From: Clostridia bacterium
GTDB lineage: Bacteria; Bacillota; Clostridia; Lachnospirales; Lachnospiraceae
Length of the DNA: 64,000 bases
NCBI GenBank assembly: GCA_910574255.1
Contig: CAJTAK010000005.1
Location: forward strand, 147,184-211,183
Direction of reading: 5' to 3'
Numbering within the stretch: the first letter of the stretch is position 1; each line of letters begins with the position of its first letter. A program made the translations under genes and the position numbers. The notes under the pieces are model-generated. The model was given only the letters and a program-made list of their open reading frames with translations, ran no database searches and had not been told where the DNA came from. This document shows, piece after piece, positions 16,354 through 24,667 of this stretch.

Positions 16354-16892
16354 AAATCATGATTGCATCGGATATCCATGGAGCGGCAGGCTTTTGCGAA
16401 GAGATGCTGGCAGCCTACGATCGGGAGCAGGCAGAAAAGCTGCTCTTATTGGGGGACATACTCTATCACGGTCCCCGGAATGATCTGCCGGAGCAATATG
16501 CACCGAAGGAAGTTATTGAAATGTTGAATGCCAGAAAGGAGGAATTTCTGTGCGTTCGGGGAAATTGCGATACGGATGTGGATCAGATGGTGTTGGAATT
16601 TCCGATTATGGCGGAATATTGTATTCTCTATGAAAAGGGCAGGATGATTTTTGCCACTCACGGACATATTTTTAATGAGCAGAAGCTTCCCATGCTGAAA
16701 AAGGGGGATATTCTGCTTCATGGTCATACTCATGTGCCGGTATGTAAGGAGACAGAGGATTACATTTACTTAAATCCCGGTTCTGTATCGATTCCCAAGG
16801 ATGGGAGCTGGCATGGGTATCTGGTGCTGGAGGACGGAGTATTTACCTGGAAGGAGCTGGATGGAACTGTTAAGCAGGAGTTTTGCATTTGA
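16350..16892 (+). CDS. YfcE/MJ0936-type metallophosphodiesterase
   Basis: 180 residues. Calcineurin-like metal-site motifs are all present: 'ASDIHGAA' (DxH), 'LLLGDILYHGPRND' (GDxxxHG), 'VRGNCDTD' (GNCD), 'THGH' and 'LHGHTHVP'. YfcE-type enzymes hydrolyse simple phosphodiesters in vitro and the physiological substrate is unknown. The ATG overlaps the hydrogenase stop codon by 4 nt, so the two are co-translated. Confidence 0.9.
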   Translation: MKIMIASDIHGAAGFCEEMLAAYDREQAEKLLLLGDILYHGPRNDLPEQYAPKEVIEMLNARKEEFLCVRGNCDTDVDQMVLEFPIMAEYCILYEKGRMIFATHGHIFNEQKLPMLKKGDILLHGHTHVPVCKETEDYIYLNPGSVSIPKDGSWHGYLVLEDGVFTWKELDGTVKQEFCI

Positions 16893-16985
16893 CAGAAGAG
16901 CCATTCGGCAGATTGTTTTGCAAAGACGGACTGTGTTATGGATAAAGGGCAGCATGTTCTTTTATTCAAAGATACTGTCATATAA

Positions 16986-18371
16986 ATGGTTGGTGAGAGA
17001 ATTTTGGAACAGACAGAACATAGATTGAGGCATAAGCTGCATACGCCTCGATTTTCCAAGGTACAGATTATAGCATTGAGCTTTCTGGGAATTATTCTGG
17101 TAGGGATGCTTTTGCTGCTGCTGCCTTTTTCAACCAGAGATGGGCAGAGTACCAGTCTTTTGGATGCAGCATTTACGGCAGTGAGCGCTACCTGCGTAAC
17201 AGGACTGATTGTCCATGATACGTTTCAGCATTGGACACTTTTCGGACAGCTTGTGATCCTGGTGATGATTCAGCTTGGGGGGTTAGGACTAATGGCCTTC
17301 AGCGTCACTTTTTCCCTGCTTCTGCGCCGGAGGATCGGACTTAAGGAGAGAGGGCTTTTACAGGAAAGCGTCAATACCCTGCAGATTGGCGGAATTGTGA
17401 AGCTGGTGCGGCAGATACTTCTTGGAACCTTGCTCTTTGAAGGCGTGGGAGCTATCCTTTTATCCCTTCGGTTTGTGAGAGATTTTGGAATAGGGAAGGG
17501 TCTCTATTATGGGATCTTTCATTCTGTTTCTGCCTTTTGCAATGGAGGCTTTGATTTGATGGGTGTGCGTCAGGCCGGTAGCTCTATGACTTATTATGCA
17601 GGAGATCCGCTGGTGAATCTGACCTTGATTTCATTGATTCTGATTGGCGGAATTGGTTTTCTGGTGTGGGATGATCTGCTGAAGAATAAGTGGCATTTCC
17701 GGCAGTACCGCCTTCACACGAAGCTGGTGCTGTCTATGACGGTGATTCTTCTGTTTGGCGGAGCAATACTTTTTTATCTGCTGGAACGGGATGGAATCCT
17801 TGCCGGAGAGCCGGTAGGAAAGCAGGTTCTCTTAAGCCTTTTCCAATCGGCCACAACCAGAACGGCAGGTTTTAATACGGCAGATACGGCGGCCTTAAGC
17901 GACGGCAGCAAGCTGTGGATGGTGATGCTGATGTTTGTGGGCGGCAATCCCGGATCAACGGCAGGAGGCGTCAAGACCACGACGATGGCGGTTTTGCTGA
18001 TTTATCTGCGCTCTACCCTGCGGAAAACCAAGGGGGCGGAGGTCTTTGGGCGAAGGCTGGAAGAGGATGTGGTCAAACGTGCGGCGGCCATTTTAACCTT
18101 AAGCCTGATGCTGGATCTGTTTGGCACACTGGCGATTACGGCACTGGAGCAGCTTCCGTTGGCGGATGTGCTCTTTGAGGTATGTTCAGCCCTTGGAACC
18201 GTGGGGATTTCTGTGGGAATAACAGGAAGCCTGACAGTATTCAGTAAGCTTATCTTAATGTTTCTGATGTACTGCGGCAGGATGGGAAGCTTGACCTTCG
18301 CTTTGATTTTTACAGAGAATCGTCAGGCATCTCCGGTACAGAAGCCTACAGAGCGGATTCTGGTGGGGTGA
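16986..18371 (+). CDS. Potassium uptake transporter membrane subunit, TrkH/KtrB family
   Basis: 461 residues, multi-spanning, with the four pore-loop repeats of the family: 'SATCVTGL', 'SAFCNGGF', 'TRTAGFN' and 'LGTVGISVG', plus the gating region 'GGNPGSTAGGVKTT'. It forms the K+ (or Na+-coupled K+) channel and pairs with the RCK subunit at 18511. The ATG at 16986 has no good ribosome site. TTG at 17004, preceded by GGTGAGAG, is a possible start that loses six residues. Confidence 0.92.
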   Translation: MVGERILEQTEHRLRHKLHTPRFSKVQIIALSFLGIILVGMLLLLLPFSTRDGQSTSLLDAAFTAVSATCVTGLIVHDTFQHWTLFGQLVILVMIQLGGLGLMAFSVTFSLLLRRRIGLKERGLLQESVNTLQIGGIVKLVRQILLGTLLFEGVGAILLSLRFVRDFGIGKGLYYGIFHSVSAFCNGGFDLMGVRQAGSSMTYYAGDPLVNLTLISLILIGGIGFLVWDDLLKNKWHFRQYRLHTKLVLSMTVILLFGGAILFYLLERDGILAGEPVGKQVLLSLFQSATTRTAGFNTADTAALSDGSKLWMVMLMFVGGNPGSTAGGVKTTTMAVLLIYLRSTLRKTKGAEVFGRRLEEDVVKRAAAILTLSLMLDLFGTLAITALEQLPLADVLFEVCSALGTVGISVGITGSLTVFSKLILMFLMYCGRMGSLTFALIFTENRQASPVQKPTERILVG

Positions 18372-18496
18372 CAGAATATTACGGAACTGAAACAGTAATA
18401 TTGTGTCAATGCACAGATCGATTTACAGACGAATCTTTTGCCGGCTGGAAATTGATCTATATGGAGGTGTATTGACAGAATATTACGGAACTAAAA
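18369..18496 (+). repeat. Pair of 24-bp direct repeats between the Ktr genes
   Basis: TGACAGAATATTACGGAACT followed by R-AAA occurs at 18369-18392 and 18473-18496, differing by one base. The first copy overlaps the stop of the transporter gene and the second ends before the GGAGAAG of the RCK gene. The spacer has no coding potential. It looks like a duplicated leader or a scar. Confidence 0.65.
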
Positions 18497-18510
18497 TGGA
18501 GAAGTAGAAT

Positions 18511-19161
18511 ATGAAATCTATTCTGATGATCGGTATGGGAAAGTTCGGCCATTTGCTTTGCATGAATATGGCTGAATTAGATAATGAAATTATGATTGTG
18601 GATGAGGATGAAGAGAGGCTGTCGGATCTGTTGCCGCTGGTGACCAGCGCTCAGATTGGCGACTGCACCAATGTGGAGGTGTTAAAAAGCCTTGGCGTTC
18701 GGAACTTTGACGTATGCTTTGTATGCATCAGCGGAAATTTCCAGAACAGCCTGGAGATTACAAGCCTTCTAAAAGAGCTTGGGGCAGGCTATGTGGTGAG
18801 CAAGGCGGAACGGGATATACAAGCTAAGTTCTTACTGCGCAACGGAGCAGATGAGGTCATTTATCCGGAACGTGACATTGCAGAGCGTGCAGCAAAGAAA
18901 TTCAGCTCCAATCATGTTTTTGACTACCTGGAATTGACGGATGACTATGGCATCTATGAGATTCCGCTTCTTCGGGAGTGGATTGGAAAGAGCATCCGGG
19001 AGCTTGATTTCCGGGTTCGCTATCAGGTGAGCATTCTTGGAATCAAGACAGGTGAGGATTTGGATTTGCTTCCTTCGGCCGATCATACATTTGAAAAGGA
19101 ACAGCATCTGATGGTAATTGGAAAGAAGAAGGATGTAGACAGAATTTTGCACAGAATGTAA
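18511..19161 (+). CDS. Potassium uptake regulatory subunit, TrkA/KtrA (RCK) family
   Basis: 216 residues. The RCK_N Rossmann domain starts with 'MIGMGKFGHLL' (GxGxxG) and the acidic 'IMIVDEDEERL'. The C-terminal RCK_C domain (about 135-216) contains 'IGKSIRELDFRVRYQVSILGI'. KtrA proteins bind nucleotides (ATP/ADP or NAD) and gate the partner membrane subunit encoded 139 bp upstream. Cytosolic ring protein on the inner membrane face. Confidence 0.92.
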   Translation: MKSILMIGMGKFGHLLCMNMAELDNEIMIVDEDEERLSDLLPLVTSAQIGDCTNVEVLKSLGVRNFDVCFVCISGNFQNSLEITSLLKELGAGYVVSKAERDIQAKFLLRNGADEVIYPERDIAERAAKKFSSNHVFDYLELTDDYGIYEIPLLREWIGKSIRELDFRVRYQVSILGIKTGEDLDLLPSADHTFEKEQHLMVIGKKKDVDRILHRM

Positions 19162-19221
19162 AAGAGGAAGGGAAGACTTATTAAACGAGAGCAGAATGAC
19201 AGAACAGGACAGAACAGGAGA

Positions 19222-19857
19222 ATGAGCAGGAGAGAGTGGGAGCGAAGAAAAAAGCAGCGCAGAAGGAAAGTGATTCTGGTGCGGACTCTGGCTATGCTCA
19301 TCGTACTTTTATTTGGAATCGGAATGGGCTATGGAATTTATGAAATCTATCGGAAGGCAGTCAGGGAACCAGTGGATCCGCCGGAGATGATGGAGGATTA
19401 TCTTACGGAAAATCCTTATTCCAGACCGGGAGAGAAGCTGGAAAAGGTAAAGAATGTCTTTGTCCACTATACCGCCAATCCGGGGACAAGTGCAGCCCAG
19501 AACAGGAGCTATTTTGAAAATCTCAAAGATACGCAGGAAACATCAGCCAGTGCTCATTTTATCATTGGATATGACGGGGAGATTATTCAGTGCATTCCTT
19601 TGGAAGAGATTGCCTATGCGGTAAAGGGGCGGAATTATGATTCTGTTTCCATTGAGTGCTGCTATTTGTCAGAGGATGGGAAGTTTACGGATGCAACTTA
19701 TCAGTCATTGATTCATCTGGTAAATTGGCTGTTGTACGAATATGATTTGAGACCGAAGGATGTGCTGCGCCACTATGATGAGGGCGGTAAGCTTTGCCCC
19801 CTGTATTATGTAGAGCATGAGGATGCGTGGAAGGAATTTGTATCAGAGTTAAAATAA
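19222..19857 (+). CDS. Membrane-anchored N-acetylmuramoyl-L-alanine amidase (Amidase_2/PGRP)
   Basis: 211 residues. A very basic cytoplasmic tail (RREWERRKKQRRRK) precedes one transmembrane helix (about 20-40). The Amidase_2 domain has zinc ligands suggested by 'FVHYTAN', 'RHYDEGGK' and 'LCPLYY', plus the Tyr/His pocket 'ASAHFIIGYDGEI'. It should cut the lactyl-amide bond of peptidoglycan outside the membrane. It stands alone; the NlpC/P60 hydrolase follows at 20037. Confidence 0.9.
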   Translation: MSRREWERRKKQRRRKVILVRTLAMLIVLLFGIGMGYGIYEIYRKAVREPVDPPEMMEDYLTENPYSRPGEKLEKVKNVFVHYTANPGTSAAQNRSYFENLKDTQETSASAHFIIGYDGEIIQCIPLEEIAYAVKGRNYDSVSIECCYLSEDGKFTDATYQSLIHLVNWLLYEYDLRPKDVLRHYDEGGKLCPLYYVEHEDAWKEFVSELK

Positions 19858-19929
19858 TTTTAACAGTTCAGTATTTTCACAGTTACAAATAATTCACATT
19901 ATTTGGTTCACATAAATCTCTTGAAAATC

Positions 19930-19958
19930 TTGAAATATAAAAGGCTGGCAGTTATAAT
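19930..19958 (+). promoter_or_regulatory. Sigma-A promoter of the NlpC/P60 gene
   Basis: TTGAAA (19930-19935), 17-bp spacer, TATAAT (19953-19958), 78 bp before the ATG at 20037. Confidence 0.65.
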
Positions 19959-20036
19959 AAAAAATAGTACATAGAAACTAAGCGGCGCTGCTATACAGCA
20001 TTGCAGCAATAAATATACAAATTTAGTGAGGATAGA

Positions 20037-21308
20037 ATGAAGAAAATAAAAAAAATACATATCAGGGCCATAGCGGCTGCGCTGACTGTATGTCTCTGCT
20101 TTTCCATACAGGCATCAGCTACTGAGGCGGATCTGAAAAAGCAGCAGAAGGAGACCCAGCGTCAATTGGATGAGATCAACAACCAGATGAAGACTATTGA
20201 GAGTCAGCAAAGGGCAGTGCTGGCGGAGATTGATTCACTGGGTTCGGATCTTATGGAGCTGGTGATGAATCTGGAGATCCTGGAGGCGGACTTGGAGCTG
20301 AAGCAGGAGGAACTGGAACAGGCAAAGGCGGACTATGAGGCGGCCAAGAAGCGGGAAGAAGAACAGTATGAGGCTATGAAGCTTCGGATTCAATATATCT
20401 ATGAAGAAGGGGAGGGCAGCTATTTAACCATGTTTTTGGAGGCCAGCAGCTTTGCGGACTTCTTAAACCGGCAGGAATATGCTCATGAAATTCACAAGCA
20501 GGACAGAGAGATGCTGACGGCTTATCAGGAGACCCGGGCTCAGGTTGCAGAGCTTCGGGATCAGCTGGAGCAGGAGAAGGCCGAGATGGAGACCCTTCAG
20601 GCAGAGTATGAGGAGGAAAAGGCAGCAGTAGAGAGCACACTGGCCCAGAAAAAGGCTCAGGAGGCTGATTATGAAAATCAGCTTGCCAGTGCTCAGGCTA
20701 AAGCAAAGGAATATAAGAATAAGATTAAGGAGCAGACAGCTCAGCTGAAGAAGCTGGAGGCAGAGCGCAGGAGAAGAGAGGCTGAGGCGGCTGCGGCAGC
20801 TGCAGCCGCAGCTGCGGCTAATAGCGGAGGTACTACCGGGACAATCACTGGAGGAGCGACTTCTGCCGGAAATACAGGTGGAAGCACCGGCGGAAGTGCA
20901 GGCGGAAACACCGGCGGAAGTACAGGCGGAAACACCGGCGGAGGAACGACTGTAAGCGGCAACAGCTCCAAAGGCAGGGATATTGCCAATTTTGCCTTGC
21001 GATATGTAGGAAATCCGTATGTGTCAGGAGGGACAAGTCTTACAAACGGAGCGGATTGTTCGGGCTTTACGCAGGCAGTATTCCGAAATTTTGGAATCTC
21101 TATTCCAAGAACATCGGATTCACAGGGGCGCGGCGGCCGGGAGGTCAGCTATTCAGAAGCTCAGGCTGGAGATATTATTTATTATGGCGGTCATGTAGCC
21201 ATTTACTTAGGAGGCGGACGGATCGTTCATGCAAGTACGCCTGCTACCGGAATTAAGACAGAGAATGCTTTGTACCGGTCTATCCGGTCGGTGCGCAGAT
21301 ATTATTAG
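20037..21308 (+). CDS. Secreted coiled-coil NlpC/P60 endopeptidase
   Basis: 423 residues. Signal peptide (about 1-30, 'CLCFSIQASA'), then a long coiled coil (about 30-245) like PcsB/CwlO N-terminal domains. An Ala-only run and a Gly/Thr/Ser-rich linker of GGSTGGN-type repeats follow. The C-terminal NlpC/P60 domain has Cys in 'ADCSGFTQAVF' and His in 'GDIIYYGGHVAIYLGGG'. Such proteins cut D-Glu-mDAP peptide bonds and are often activated by FtsEX through the coiled coil; no FtsEX is encoded nearby. Confidence 0.93.
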   Translation: MKKIKKIHIRAIAAALTVCLCFSIQASATEADLKKQQKETQRQLDEINNQMKTIESQQRAVLAEIDSLGSDLMELVMNLEILEADLELKQEELEQAKADYEAAKKREEEQYEAMKLRIQYIYEEGEGSYLTMFLEASSFADFLNRQEYAHEIHKQDREMLTAYQETRAQVAELRDQLEQEKAEMETLQAEYEEEKAAVESTLAQKKAQEADYENQLASAQAKAKEYKNKIKEQTAQLKKLEAERRRREAEAAAAAAAAAAANSGGTTGTITGGATSAGNTGGSTGGSAGGNTGGSTGGNTGGGTTVSGNSSKGRDIANFALRYVGNPYVSGGTSLTNGADCSGFTQAVFRNFGISIPRTSDSQGRGGREVSYSEAQAGDIIYYGGHVAIYLGGGRIVHASTPATGIKTENALYRSIRSVRRYY

Positions 21309-21377
21309 AAAATCGTTTGGCCTGAAGAGACATGTGCGCATGGAATATCTGTAGGATATGAATATAGGAGCGTTTAG

Positions 21378-21416
21378 GAAACCGTGAAGTGTGTGAAGCT
21401 TTGCGGTTTCTTTTTT
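21378..21416 (+). terminator. Rho-independent terminator after the NlpC/P60 gene
   Basis: GAAACCGTGAAG pairs with CTTTGCGGTTTC (12 bp with two G-U pairs) and is followed by six T. Confidence 0.85.
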
Positions 21417-21446
21417 CACTTTTTTAGAGAAAACGCAGAAAACATA

Positions 21447-21475
21447 TTGACAATAATATATATATATGATATATA
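21447..21475 (+). promoter_or_regulatory. Sigma-A promoter of the GntR-ABC operon
   Basis: TTGACA (21447-21452), 17-bp spacer, TATATA (21470-21475). The spacer and downstream AT-rich alternating sequence are near-palindromic, a likely place for the YtrA-type regulator to bind. Confidence 0.6.
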
Positions 21476-21551
21476 CATTATAACAGATATGAACACATAT
21501 ACTCTTTGGTATACATACCTGTATTTCTGCGCAGAACATAAGAGGTGAAAG

Positions 21552-21926
21552 ATGAACATTATAATCAGCAATTCCAGCGGAAAACCCATTTACGAACAGA
21601 TCACCGCTCAGATCAAGGCCATGGTTATGAACGGCGCCTTAAGTCCCGGCGATCCCCTGCCCTCCATGCGTCTTCTGGCCAAGGAGCTTCGGATCAGCGT
21701 GATTACCACCAAGCGGGCTTACGAGGAGCTGGAGCGAGACGGTTTTATTACCACCATTGTGGGAAAAGGCAGCTTCGTTCGTGAGGCGGATCGGGAATTT
21801 GTCAAGGAGGAGCAGCTTAAGGCGGTGGAACACCATCTGCAGGCAGCCATAGACACGGCCAGACAGTATGGAATGTCACAGGAAGAACTGATAGAGGTTG
21901 TAAAAATGCTGTATGAGGAGATGTAG
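21552..21926 (+). CDS. GntR-family regulator, YtrA subfamily
   Basis: 124 residues, the short form made of a winged helix ('PIYEQITAQIKAMVMNGALSPGDPLPSMRLLAKELRIS', 'TTKRAYEELERDGFI', 'VGKGSFV') and a short C-terminal dimerisation helix with no large effector domain. That is the YtrA type, which regulates the ABC genes it precedes. The next ATG is 3 nt after its stop. The ligand is probably a cell-envelope-active compound, judged only from family behaviour. Confidence 0.92.
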   Translation: MNIIISNSSGKPIYEQITAQIKAMVMNGALSPGDPLPSMRLLAKELRISVITTKRAYEELERDGFITTIVGKGSFVREADREFVKEEQLKAVEHHLQAAIDTARQYGMSQEELIEVVKMLYEEM

Positions 21927-21929
21927 ATT

Positions 21930-22799
21930 ATGGAATATGCAATTGAAGTAAACGGACTGACCAAGCACTACAAAGATTTTACACTGGACAATGTGAGCTT
22001 TCAGGTACCGTCTGGCTCTATCGTAGGATTTATCGGAGAAAACGGAGCAGGCAAGAGTACCACCATCAAGGCGATTCTTGACTTGATTCAGGCAGATTCC
22101 GGAAGCATACGAATCCTGGGAAAAGAGAACGGTATGAGGGATCGGGAGCTGAAAGAACAGATTGGAGTAGTCTTTGATGAGAGCTATTTTCCGGATAACC
22201 TGAATATAAAAAATGTGGACACCATGATGCGGCAGATTTTCCGTCAGTGGGAGAGCGGGGTTTTTCGGGATTACTGTAAGAGATTTGAACTGGCGGAGGG
22301 GAAGCCTGTGAAAGATTTCTCCAGAGGAATGAAGATGAAGCTGTCCATTGCGGTGGCTCTCTCCCATCATACAAAGCTTTTGATTCTGGATGAAGCCACC
22401 AGCGGTTTGGATCCCATCGTCCGAAATGAGATTCTTGATATCTTTTTGGAGTTTATTCAGGAGGAGGATCATACGATATTTCTTTCCTCCCACATTACCA
22501 GTGATATTGAGAAAATTTCCGATTACATTCTGCTGATTCACAAGGGGAAGCTTCTGTTTTTTGAAAATAAGGACACCCTTATTTATGACTATGGGCTCAT
22601 CCGCTGCGGTGAAGAAGATTTTGCAAGGCTGGACAGCTCTTTCGTGCTGGGAATGCAGAAGAACCGCTTTGAAGTGGAGGCATTGGTAAAGAACCGCAGG
22701 GAGCTTGAGAATCAGTATCCGAATCTGGTGATAGATCGGGTTTCTATTGAAGATATTCTGTTATATACGGTAAAAGGCATGGAAGCCAGGGAGCTTTAA
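21930..22799 (+). CDS. ABC transporter ATP-binding protein (YtrB/BcrA-like)
   Basis: 289 residues with one ABC domain: Walker A 'GENGAGKST' near residue 35, 'FSRGMKMKLSIAVALSHHTKLLILDEATSGLDP' joining signature and Walker B, and the H-loop 'FLSSHI'. The signature is SRGM rather than LSGG, common in this exporter group. It should energise the membrane protein at 22853 and be controlled by the GntR gene upstream. Confidence 0.92.
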   Translation: MEYAIEVNGLTKHYKDFTLDNVSFQVPSGSIVGFIGENGAGKSTTIKAILDLIQADSGSIRILGKENGMRDRELKEQIGVVFDESYFPDNLNIKNVDTMMRQIFRQWESGVFRDYCKRFELAEGKPVKDFSRGMKMKLSIAVALSHHTKLLILDEATSGLDPIVRNEILDIFLEFIQEEDHTIFLSSHITSDIEKISDYILLIHKGKLLFFENKDTLIYDYGLIRCGEEDFARLDSSFVLGMQKNRFEVEALVKNRRELENQYPNLVIDRVSIEDILLYTVKGMEAREL

Positions 22800-22852
22800 T
22801 CAGTTGCAATCCTGTGGGCGTAAGGAAATTCAGAATAGGAGGCGGAATAGTA

Positions 22853-23491
22853 ATGAAAGGTTTACTGTTAAAAGATATTTACAATTTAAAACGGCTGGGA
22901 AAGCAGTATGTAATCACTTGTGCCGGAATGATGGTTTGGAGCGGATTTATGAAGAACTATTCTTTCTTTCCCATGATGATTATGTTATGCGGCGTTATGT
23001 CGGTGATAAGCAGCTTTAGCTTTGATGAGGCGGCTCATTTTGAAAAATATGCCCTGACTCTTCCCGTCACGAAGAAGAATCTGGTACAGTCCAAGTATGT
23101 GCTTCTTTTGGCATTTCTTGCAGGCGCTTTTGTGATAGGAATACTCGGCAGTCTTTTGATGAGTCTGGTGCTGGAAGGCGGGATTGATGAGCTGGCGGAG
23201 CAGCTTGTAAGCGCAGCATCGGTAGCATGCCTTTTCCTGCTTGCCTTTTCTACTATGATTCCGATAATTTTTAAGCTGGGAGTGGAAAAAGGGCGGATGC
23301 TTTTGGTCGCTATCTACATGGGAATTTTTGTCTTTGTTTGGGGAGGGATTTATCTGCTGAAAGATCTTGGAATCCGGATTTCCGACAGTACTGTTTCAAA
23401 GTTTAGCGGTATTGGTGCGGCTGTAATCCTTGTGTTTCTTTTTATAAGCTATCGGGTTTCGGTAAAGATTGTGGAAAAGAAGGAATGGTAA
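22853..23491 (+). CDS. ABC-2 type transporter permease
   Basis: 212 residues, about six hydrophobic segments, of the ABC-2 membrane family found in GntR-ATPase-permease operons. ATG 22853 follows AGGAGG (22837-22842). The N-terminal 'MKGLLLKDIYNLKR' is typical of this group. Cargo unknown; an antimicrobial or lipid-linked compound is the usual guess. Confidence 0.85.
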   Translation: MKGLLLKDIYNLKRLGKQYVITCAGMMVWSGFMKNYSFFPMMIMLCGVMSVISSFSFDEAAHFEKYALTLPVTKKNLVQSKYVLLLAFLAGAFVIGILGSLLMSLVLEGGIDELAEQLVSAASVACLFLLAFSTMIPIIFKLGVEKGRMLLVAIYMGIFVFVWGGIYLLKDLGIRISDSTVSKFSGIGAAVILVFLFISYRVSVKIVEKKEW

Positions 23492-23508
23492 GGATTAGAG
23501 GAAAATAA

Positions 23509-23568
23509 AAAAAGCCCCGCAGGAATTATGGCTTAATCATGCCATAGGTTTCTGCGGGGCTTTTATCC
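23509..23568. terminator. Bidirectional terminator
   Basis: AAAAGCCCCGCAG pairs with CTGCGGGGCTTTT around a nested ATGGC/GCCAT hairpin. A-run and T-run on the two sides suit both the ABC operon and the minus-strand ROK gene. Confidence 0.85.
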
Positions 23569-23595
23569 TTACTGCACCAAGAATTGAACATTATT

Positions 23596-24537
23596 TTACA
23601 GTGGAAGCAGAAGCTGTGAAACTGCAATAGCGGTGGCCCCAATATATTTTTTGTCGGAAAATGGCTGGTTTTTGATACACAGGTCAGGGGGGAGCATAGG
23701 ATTAATCTGGTAAAGCTGCTCTGTAAACAATCTTGTAATGGAATCATGTTCAAAGAGATCCCCCATAAGAACAAGCTTATCCGGGGCCAATATATGGATG
23801 GCATTATTGGTAACTGAAGCCAGAGCGTGGGCGCAGGTGGTGAGAAAGCTCCAGAGCACACAGGAATCACTTGCCCCATCCAGATATTGTGACAGATTCC
23901 CACGGGATGGAGCTCCAATCGTCTCCATCAGACGGGCAAGCTCTCCGGCCGGAGAGGATATGGTATTCTTTTGAATAAATTCTACAATTGCATCAGCCGA
24001 GATAGAAGGCTCTAAGCATCCGGTTCGTCCGCAATTGCATTTTTTCCCATTCTTTTCTGTAATCTGATTGTGTCCAATCTCCGTAGACTGGTAGTTATAA
24101 CCCTTGTAGACCTGCCCCCGGATGGCCATGGCAGATCCGACTCCGGGCCCCCATTTCAGCATTAAAATATTCTGGGCTGTTGCCGCAATATTCGTGTACA
24201 GAAGTTCACTGAGAAGGTATGCGCATACATTGCTTTCCACAGCCGTCCGGAAAGGAAATTCTTCTTCAAAGTATTGTTTAATTGGAATCGCCTGTTCGAA
24301 TAGACGGAAGGGATGCAGGGCAATGCCCTCATCCTGGTTTACCGGTCCTATGATTGTAACACCTGCTCCTAAAATCTTATCCGTAGAAATGGATGATTCC
24401 CAGAGCATTTTAATACATTCCTTTGCAATCCAACAATCTTTCCCTTTGAAAAATCTCAGGAAGCCTTTGAATTTGCTTTTGAGCAGAGAAATAAGGTGTT
24501 GAAGACAGTGATTAAGATGTTTGAATAGGTAAAGTCG
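23596..24537 (-). pseudogene. ROK-family regulator/kinase, 5'-truncated
   Basis: About 310 residues of ROK C-terminal sequence. 'ILGAGVTIIGPV', 'VESNVCAYLL', 'MLKWGPGVGSAMAIRGQVYKGYNYQSTEIGH' and the zinc motif CNCGRTGCLE are intact. The N-terminal DxGxT phosphate loop and any helix-turn-helix are missing. The frame runs directly into the antisense of structured element C, whose translation gives the only available Met. The gene has thus lost its 5' part at the element junction. It could still yield a fragment but not a complete repressor or kinase. Confidence 0.75.
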
Positions 24538-24643
24538 CAAAGGCGCACGAGAGAAATTTTCATGAGTGCCCTTTCGAATGAAAGTTTCTCTCATTACCTG
24601 TGTGCCGAAGTGACTTTACCCTTTCGTACCGTTGCGCAGCAAC
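24538..24643 (+). repeat. Structured repeat element, copy C (lacks 5' helix)
   Basis: GGTAAAGTCGC to GTGACTTTACC, inner helix GGCGCAC/GTGTGCC, top helix with loop GAGTGCCCTTTCGA, and 3' hairpin GTTGC-gca-GCAAC (24631-24643). The 5' GTCCGGC helix of copies A and B is absent; the junction is where the ROK gene is cut. AGGAGG of the dehydrogenase lies 13 nt after the element. Confidence 0.8.
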
Positions 24644-24667
24644 TATAACTTAAGATAGGAGGAACTT

